36,686 bases of DNA from NCBI RefSeq assembly GCF_003697815.1, contig NZ_RDQG01000033.1, forward strand, positions 1-36,686, written 5' to 3'. Each line of letters begins with the position of its first letter. Position 1 is the stretch's first letter. This document shows positions 31,895 through 36,686 of this stretch, piece by piece. A program made the translations under genes and the position numbers. Origin of the DNA: Halalkalicoccus subterraneus. GTDB lineage: Archaea > Halobacteriota > Halobacteria > Halobacteriales > Halalkalicoccaceae. The notes under the pieces are model-generated. The model had not been told where the DNA came from. It made no database searches and saw only the letters and a list, made by a program, of their open reading frames with translations.

Positions 31895-33181
31895 TCAGTT
31901 CCAGAAGTCGGGGACAGACGCGTCGATCTGGTAGCCACCCGCTTGGAAGCTGTCGGCGACGAGCGTTCGCCGGTCGCCGTCCATCGACAGCGGACCCATC
32001 ACGTTCGACAGCAGGATATCGCGGGTTTCGGTGCGGTGGAGTTCGTACCACTCGTCGCCGTCGACGCTCGCAAGGAGGACCGAATCCTCGGCCGTATCGT
32101 GCATGGTCGAGTAGCCAAACGGCATCAGGCACAGCTCGCGGCCGTCGTCCTCCCGGATGTGCCACCGACGACGCGCGTACAGCTCCATGACGTCGTCGTC
32201 GGGGTCGGTCTCGATCTGGACGTGTGGGCGAACGAGGTCGTCGACGCCGTCGGGTTCGTCGTTCGGGCCGTCGCGCGCCCAGCGAATGATCCCCTCGGGG
32301 ACGCCATCGGTGCCGAAGGCGACACAGTCTCTGAACGCGGCGATCTGCGTGATCATCGTCACGGCGCCCCGTTCGTCGAGTTCCTCCCACGAATCACCCA
32401 GATCGTCGCTCCAGTAGATCTGGGAGTTGCCGTGGTCGCCGACGGCCACCCAGATGCGCTCGGCGTAGGGGTCGTACTCCACGTCGTGGATGTGGTGGTT
32501 CGCCGCGTCCTCGGTGACCAGTTCGGGTTCGAGGACCTTCTCGAAGGATCTGCCGCCGTCAGTCGAGAGGATCACCTCGTTGGCATGTCTGTTCGCCTCG
32601 AAATCCGAGAGCGCGTACGTCGAGATGACGACGATGTCCTCGTGGGTAGCGTGGCCGAACTCGTTCGACATCCGCCCGTAATCGAACTGGTAGAGCGTTT
32701 CCGCTCCGCCGAGATCCTCGTCGATGAGGTGGATCTTCCCGCCGACGTCACCCCGTCCGCCGGTCGCGGCGATGATTCGTCCACTATCGGGGACGAGCAC
32801 CATCTTGACGTACTCCTCCTTGGTACCCTCCTCCTCGAAGGAGTACAGCGTCTCGGTCGTTTCCCACCAGTCGTCGCTGACCAGTACGCGCGCCCCGCTG
32901 CGCCCGTAGAGTCGCTCGTTTCGGTCGATCCAGACGGGATGTCCCCCGTTTTCGCGTTCATCGTGAACGTCGAGATCGTACTGCGTGTACGGACGGCCGT
33001 CACCGCCTTCCGGCTCCGGCCGGTCCCCTTCGTCGTCCCCGCTGGGTTGCTCGCTCGTCTCGGCGTCCGGTTCGCTCTCGTCGTCTTCGGTGTCTTCCGT
33101 CCCCTCGCTCCCTACACAACCCGCGAACGCGATCCCCGTTCCCGCTGCGGACGCCAGTTCGATGAACCGTCTCCTATCCAT
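31895..33181 (-). CDS. Tat lipoprotein with BNR/Asp-box beta-propeller
   Basis: A 428-residue predicted surface lipoprotein. The N-terminus has the twin-arginine signal MDRRRFIELASAAGTGIAFA and lipobox FAGC (cysteine near residue 22), then an acidic Glu/Asp-rich linker to about residue 60. The rest is beta-rich with Asp-box-like repeats: VLVSDDWWETTETLY, LSTDGGRSFEKVL and WSDDLGDSWEEL. These resemble sialidase or photosystem-stability-factor-like propellers. No sialidase catalytic arginine triad is evident, so a binding role is as likely as hydrolysis. The ATG at 33181 follows an AT-rich promoter with a perfect inverted repeat. It ends 28 nt from the ABC permease stop, converging with it. Confidence 0.83.
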   Translation of the reverse strand: MDRRRFIELASAAGTGIAFAGCVGSEGTEDTEDDESEPDAETSEQPSGDDEGDRPEPEGGDGRPYTQYDLDVHDERENGGHPVWIDRNERLYGRSGARVLVSDDWWETTETLYSFEEEGTKEEYVKMVLVPDSGRIIAATGGRGDVGGKIHLIDEDLGGAETLYQFDYGRMSNEFGHATHEDIVVISTYALSDFEANRHANEVILSTDGGRSFEKVLEPELVTEDAANHHIHDVEYDPYAERIWVAVGDHGNSQIYWSDDLGDSWEELDERGAVTMITQIAAFRDCVAFGTDGVPEGIIRWARDGPNDEPDGVDDLVRPHVQIETDPDDDVMELYARRRWHIREDDGRELCLMPFGYSTMHDTAEDSVLLASVDGDEWYELHRTETRDILLSNVMGPLSMDGDRRTLVADSFQAGGYQIDASVPDFWN

Positions 33182-33187
33182 AGAATA

Positions 33188-33213
33188 AGATATATTTTAT
33201 ATTAAATATATCT
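33188..33213. promoter_or_regulatory. Perfect inverted repeat over the lipoprotein promoter
   Basis: AGATATATTT and AAATATATCT form perfect 10-bp arms separated by TATATT. It starts 7 nt before the ATG at 33181 and includes the expected TATA position (~33204-33210), so a bound dimer would prevent initiation. Part of the symmetry could stem from AT bias. Confidence 0.5.
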
Positions 33214-33328
33214 ATCGACTAATTCAACGTCGTAGTCCGTGTGGGGATCGGTGACAGTACCGACTACGCGTCACCGGGTTCGTGAGCCACGGACCAACTG
33301 AAAACGAGAGGAGTCAGAGAGAGGTCAG

Positions 33329-34804
33329 TCAGCGACCGCCGCCGAACATCTCGCGCATCATCGGGTGCATCTCCATCATCTGCTCTTCGGCGATCTCCTC
33401 GTAGAGCTTGTAGGTAATCGACACCGCAAGCAGCAGTCCGGTACCGGAGACCGCGCCGATGGTGCCGAGCATGTTCGCCATCACGGCGAGTAGACCGACC
33501 AAGGCCCCGCCGATGACCGTCACCTGCGGGATATATCTCCCTAGGACCTTCTCGTAGACGCCGACGTTCTGGCGGAAGCCGGGGATCTGCATACCGGAGT
33601 TCTGGATCTGGCGTGCCGTTGCCTCGGGCCCCATGTCGGTGGTTTCGACCCAGAAAATGGCGAAGATCGCCCCGCCGATGACCATCACCGCCAGGTCGAT
33701 CCCGACCCGGAGCATGATCTGCCAGACCGCCTGGCTCGCCTCGCCGAGCCACCACATCCACTCCTCGGGCGATTGGATCGGCTTCAGGTAGTAAAACAGC
33801 CCGCTCGTGGGCTGACCCTGACCGTCATAGACGCCGAGCCACGCGGGCATCGATCCGCCCAGTTGTGAATCCAGGATCCGTCCCAGGAACTGGACGTTCA
33901 TCTGTACGGCCCGAACGAGGATCATCGGCAGGACGCTCGCGTAGATGAGCTTCACGGGGAATCGCCCCCGGGCGCCCTTCACGCGGGCGTGTGAGAGGGG
34001 GATCTCCACGCGCACCGATTCGGCATACACGACCACCACGAAGATGAACACCGTCGTGATGATCGCGAGCAACGCCCCCTGACCGAGAAACAGCGCCTGG
34101 ATCCCCTCGCCGGTCAACAGCGACGGGAAGGATTCCTGGCCAAAGAGGATCGAGAACCACGTCGGGATGATCCCCGCCTCACCGGGTAGCCCGCCCCAGG
34201 CGAACAGCCCGCCGAGCAGGCGCTGGCTTACGCCGGCGATGATGAACAGGCCGATCCCGCTACCGACGCCCCACTTCGAGACGATCTCGTCGAGAAACAG
34301 GATGAGGATCCCGCCGACGAACACCTGCGCGAAGATGAGCATCTGAATCGTCATCTGACCGTAGGTCGCCGCCAGTTCGGGGCTCACCGGAAGGAAGCCG
34401 CCGAGAAACACCATCGGAAACGCGGTCAGCGCGACCATCACGATCACCAGCAGCTTCTGGAGACCCTGATAGAGCACCTGATCGCGCGGGTCGTTGGTGT
34501 CCAACCCCAACAGTCCGGCACCGCCGAGCAGTTGGAGAACGATACTCGCGGTGACGATCGGTCCGATTCCGACCTGTAGGATTGTACCCTGGCTACCGGC
34601 CAATATCGAGCGAAACTGCCCGAAGATGTCCTGACCTGCGCCGGCCGATGGGAGTCCCCAGAGGTAGACGTTCGTCAGAAAAAAATACACTAACAACACA
34701 CCGAGCGTCCATCCCATCTTCCGCTTGAAGGGGACGTGCCCCTCGGGGCGTGTGACGCCCGGCATTCGTGTGAGAACCGGTTCAGCGGCTTCCTTCCAGC
34801 TCAT
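33329..34804 (-). CDS. secY: Preprotein translocase subunit SecY
   Basis: Central channel of the Sec61/SecYEG translocon. The 491-residue protein has ten membrane helices and begins MSWKEAAEPVLTRMPGVTRP. Recognisable parts are the pore-ring and plug region after SAGAGQDIFGQF, the family block LQVGIGPIVTASIVLQLLGG, the cytosolic loop VEIPLSHARVKGARGRFPVK, and TARQIQNSGMQIPGFR in the last third. It ends with a methionine-rich MMEMHPMMREMFGGGR tail. It directly follows uL15 (3-nt gap), as in archaeal spc operons. The tail length and Met content are typical of haloarchaeal SecY. Confidence 0.96.
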   Translation of the reverse strand: MSWKEAAEPVLTRMPGVTRPEGHVPFKRKMGWTLGVLLVYFFLTNVYLWGLPSAGAGQDIFGQFRSILAGSQGTILQVGIGPIVTASIVLQLLGGAGLLGLDTNDPRDQVLYQGLQKLLVIVMVALTAFPMVFLGGFLPVSPELAATYGQMTIQMLIFAQVFVGGILILFLDEIVSKWGVGSGIGLFIIAGVSQRLLGGLFAWGGLPGEAGIIPTWFSILFGQESFPSLLTGEGIQALFLGQGALLAIITTVFIFVVVVYAESVRVEIPLSHARVKGARGRFPVKLIYASVLPMILVRAVQMNVQFLGRILDSQLGGSMPAWLGVYDGQGQPTSGLFYYLKPIQSPEEWMWWLGEASQAVWQIMLRVGIDLAVMVIGGAIFAIFWVETTDMGPEATARQIQNSGMQIPGFRQNVGVYEKVLGRYIPQVTVIGGALVGLLAVMANMLGTIGAVSGTGLLLAVSITYKLYEEIAEEQMMEMHPMMREMFGGGR

Positions 34805-34807
34805 TGA

Positions 34808-35320
34808 TTACGCTTCGTCAGCGGTTGGTTCAATATCTTCCGATTCTGAGTTCTCCTCGTCCGCCTCCTCGTCGACCTGGCCGCGCTCGGAGACGATCGC
34901 CTCGCCCCCGTTCTCCTCGATGAGCTCGACCGCGCTGGCCGAGAAGGCGTCCGCGGTGACCTCGAGGCTGGTGCGGACCTGCCCGCCGCCGAGTACCTTC
35001 ACGGCGTCGGCGTCGTAGCCGTCCTCGACGAGGTCGCGTGCGTCGAGCGCGTAACCGTCGTCGGTCTCCTCTGCGAGGTCGTCGGCGACCAAGAGCGCGA
35101 CGTCTTCGTCCAGTTCCTGCACGTCGATCGTCAGGACCGTCTCCTTCGCCTTCTCGGGTCGCTTGAAGCCGTGTTTGCCGAGCGGCCCGTAGTTGTGGAA
35201 CTCGTGCTTGCTTCGTCCGGCGGCACCGCGTCCACCGCGGTGGCCGGCACCACGTCGGTTCTTGTGGGTACCGCCACCGTGGGTTCGCGAGCCGCGCTGG
35301 CGATTTTTCTTGTTCGTCAT
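34808..35320 (-). CDS. rpl15: Ribosomal protein uL15
   Basis: Large-subunit protein of 170 residues. The Gly/Arg/His-rich N-terminal tail (RGSRTHGGGTHKNRRGAGHR) that threads through 23S rRNA is followed by FHNYGPLGKHGFKRPEK and the globular domain (LDARDLVEDGYDADAVKVLG). The C-terminal extension is strongly acidic, a halophilic adaptation. A 2-nt gap separates it from the uL30 stop, so it is cotranscribed with uL30 and secY. ATG 35320 (MTNKKNRQRGSRT) is the conserved start; a longer open frame upstream overlaps uL30 in a non-coding frame. Confidence 0.95.
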   Translation of the reverse strand: MTNKKNRQRGSRTHGGGTHKNRRGAGHRGGRGAAGRSKHEFHNYGPLGKHGFKRPEKAKETVLTIDVQELDEDVALLVADDLAEETDDGYALDARDLVEDGYDADAVKVLGGGQVRTSLEVTADAFSASAVELIEENGGEAIVSERGQVDEEADEENSESEDIEPTADEA

Positions 35321-35322
35321 GG

Positions 35323-35787
35323 TTATCGCATCGCGGTGAGGAGGTCGTCGATCTCCTCGGTGGTGTGTTTGCCGAGCTGTCCGCCATCGCTGGCCGGGTG
35401 TTTGATCCCCTCGTGTCCGCCACGCGGCGGGTGGAGCCGGAGCACGGGCGTCAGCCCCTGCTCGCGAAGCGTCGTCTCCTCGGCGAGTAGCGCCTCCGCG
35501 AGCGCCTCGACGGAGTCGTACTCCGTGTTCTCGTCGAGCCACTCGTCGTCGATCCCGTCGCTACCCTCGGCGGGCTCCGCCCGCGTGCGGATCAACGTCT
35601 CGACGACGTCCTGGCTGGGTTCGCCGTAGGCGACGTGGTCGTTGACCTTCGAGACCATTCCGCGGAACGTCTCGTGTTCGGGGACGAGCGCGCAGTGGTT
35701 GACGCGGTGGAGGTTGAGCATCGAGAGGGTGTCCTTGACCTCGTAGTTCATGTTGACCTCGCCGCGCAGTTGAACGATCGCCTGCAT
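35323..35787 (-). CDS. rpl30: Ribosomal protein uL30
   Basis: Large-subunit protein, archaeal long form of 154 residues. It starts [20 protein letters not shown], followed by the rRNA-binding LSMLNLHRVNHCALVPE. The archaeal-specific C-terminus has LRLHPPRGGHEGIKHPASDG and ends at HTTEEIDDLLTAMR. ATG 35787 overlaps the uS5 stop (ATGA), so translation is coupled within the spc cluster. Confidence 0.95.
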   Translation of the reverse strand: MQAIVQLRGEVNMNYEVKDTLSMLNLHRVNHCALVPEHETFRGMVSKVNDHVAYGEPSQDVVETLIRTRAEPAEGSDGIDDEWLDENTEYDSVEALAEALLAEETTLREQGLTPVLRLHPPRGGHEGIKHPASDGGQLGKHTTEEIDDLLTAMR

Positions 35788-36428
35788 CACTCTGACACCT
35801 CCTGGCGCTGTTCGAGCGCGTGCTGGGGCGTGCGCGACTGGGAGGCGTTCTCCAGTGCGTTGAACGTCGCCTTCGCGAGGTTCAGCGTCGTGCGCGTGTT
35901 GCCGTGGCTCTTCGTCCAGGCGTCCTCGATACCGGCGAGTTCGAGGATGTTCGCGACGGTTTCGGCGGCCGCGAGGCCCAGACCCTTGGGTGCGGGCTGG
36001 ATCTCGACGGTGACCGAGCCCGCCTTGCCGGTCGACTTTCGCATCAGCGAGTGGGTGCCGCCCGCGCGGTCCTCCCACGAGCCGCTGCCGCGATCGACCG
36101 AGATGATGTTCAGTTTCGCGATACCGATCGCCTTCTGGATGGCGCCCCCGACCTGGTCGTCGCGGCCCTCCGCGTAGCCGACGTAGCCGTCGCGGTTGCC
36201 GACCGCACAGACACAGCGGAACTTGACCCGGCGACCCGAGTCGGTCATCCGCTGGACCATGTTGATGTCGAGCACCTCGTCTTCGAGACCGGGAAGGAGT
36301 TGGTCGATGACCTCGACCTCCTTCAGCGGCAGTCCCGAGTTCAGCGCCTCGTCCATCGTCTCGATCTCGCCGTCGCGGACGAGTCGGCCGAGACGTGTCA
36401 CGGGCTCCCATCCGTCGTTTCGTGCCAT
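35787..36428 (-). CDS. rps5: Ribosomal protein uS5
   Basis: Small-subunit protein of 213 residues, needed for decoding accuracy. It shows the N-terminal double-stranded-RNA-binding-like domain ([20 protein letters not shown], then [20 protein letters not shown]) and the C-terminal domain ([20 protein letters not shown], then [20 protein letters not shown]). ATG 36428 lies 2 nt after the uL18 stop; the gene overlaps uL30 by 4 nt. Order and spacing are those of the archaeal spc operon. Confidence 0.96.
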   Translation of the reverse strand: MARNDGWEPVTRLGRLVRDGEIETMDEALNSGLPLKEVEVIDQLLPGLEDEVLDINMVQRMTDSGRRVKFRCVCAVGNRDGYVGYAEGRDDQVGGAIQKAIGIAKLNIISVDRGSGSWEDRAGGTHSLMRKSTGKAGSVTVEIQPAPKGLGLAAAETVANILELAGIEDAWTKSHGNTRTTLNLAKATFNALENASQSRTPQHALEQRQEVSE

Positions 36429-36430
36429 TG

Positions 36431-36686
36431 TTAGTCCTCCATGATGGTCTCCCGAACCTCGTCAAAGTGCTCGGGAAGCGTCGTTGCGTCGAACTCGCCG
36501 CTGTACAGCGGCTCGTCGAGACTCTCTGCGTACTCGGCGATGTGCCCGCCGCGGGTCCGATCCCAGTCAGCGAGAACGCTATCGTTGTGCGGGATGTCGA
36601 GCCCCGCGTCGATCGCGCCCTCCTGAACGGCGAACACCTTGTTGCCGGGCGTCGCCGTGTGCAGGCCGATGTCGAGGACGGCCTCG
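36431..36686 (-). CDS. rpl18: Ribosomal protein uL18, C-terminal part (5' end outside window)
   Basis: The frame is open from the window edge to the stop at 36431-36433, about 84 residues. It contains the archaeal uL18 block [20 protein letters not shown], then [18 protein letters not shown] and ends [12 protein letters not shown]. uL18 binds 5S rRNA. The ATG within the fragment at 36637 is internal, not the start. It belongs to the same operon as uS5. Confidence 0.93.
   Translation of the reverse strand, partial: EAVLDIGLHTATPGNKVFAVQEGAIDAGLDIPHNDSVLADWDRTRGGHIAEYAESLDEPLYSGEFDATTLPEHFDEVRETIMED

Noticed and set aside
1-36686. CRISPR arrays, insertion sequences, prophage genes, rRNA genes
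   Set aside because: No regularly spaced repeats, transposase motifs, phage structural proteins or rRNA segments were seen on reading both strands.

Overview
The window comes from a haloarchaeon (class Halobacteria). Base composition is GC-rich and the proteins are strongly acidic. The window encodes the C50 carotenoid (bacterioruberin) pathway, a TFS-type RNA polymerase factor, archaeal Cbf5/TruB, an EMC3/DUF106 protein, and archaeal-style uL18-uS5-uL30-uL15-SecY genes. Many genes have a TATA-like element about 25-29 nt before the chosen ATG and no Shine-Dalgarno sequence, as expected for leaderless haloarchaeal transcripts. I used this spacing to choose several starts. Genus cannot be fixed from this sequence alone.

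Layout. 1-788: end of isocitrate lyase. 869-7579: carotenoid block with phytoene synthase (+) and, on the minus strand, carotenoid desaturase CrtD, lycopene elongase LyeJ and hydratase CruF. A divergent pair of sulfatase/alkaline-phosphatase-fold genes is wedged between lyeJ and cruF. 8057-10765: phosphoenolpyruvate carboxylase. 11015-11948: small zinc proteins and TFS. 12101-13586: beta-RFAP-synthase-like GHMP protein and a universal stress protein. 13804-16860: a DHDPS/KDG-aldolase-family lyase, a C-terminal remnant of a lactate-racemase-domain (DUF2088) gene, and ilvD. 16905-19594: small membrane proteins and a Kef-type antiporter with a Usp-like tail, preceded by a tiny overlapping ORF. 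19596-21554: a membrane protein/HTH pair, a degraded Gfo/Idh/MocA oxidoreductase, and a Tat lipoprotein of the AstE/M14 fold. 21606-23870: three integral membrane genes. 24114-24184: tRNA-Pro(GGG). 24321-27388: cbf5, cmk, EMC3-like and adk. 27524-31867: a YeiH-type transporter with a coupled mini-ORF, two small haloarchaeal proteins, and a TetR/ABC exporter divergon. 31895-33181: Tat lipoprotein with BNR-like repeats. 33329-36686: secY and part of the spc ribosomal protein cluster.

How the genes work together. CrtB, CrtD, LyeJ and CruF convert geranylgeranyl diphosphate, through phytoene and lycopene, to bacterioruberin membrane pigment. Aconitate-derived isocitrate cleavage (AceA) and PEP carboxylase are both anaplerotic. 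adk, EMC3, cmk, cbf5 and secY belong to a gene order widely conserved in archaea. Here that order is interrupted by about 5.9 kb of accessory genes (transporters, regulator, lipoprotein).

The most interesting observations are: the sulfatase-like pair inside the carotenoid cluster; two gene remnants (DUF2088 and a Gfo/Idh/MocA gene reduced to its two ends); a divergent TetR/ABC promoter that appears to use one TATA element for both directions; a perfect 10-bp inverted repeat over the lipoprotein promoter; and very small membrane or leader ORFs overlapping the starts of transporters. No CRISPR array, insertion sequence or prophage was seen.
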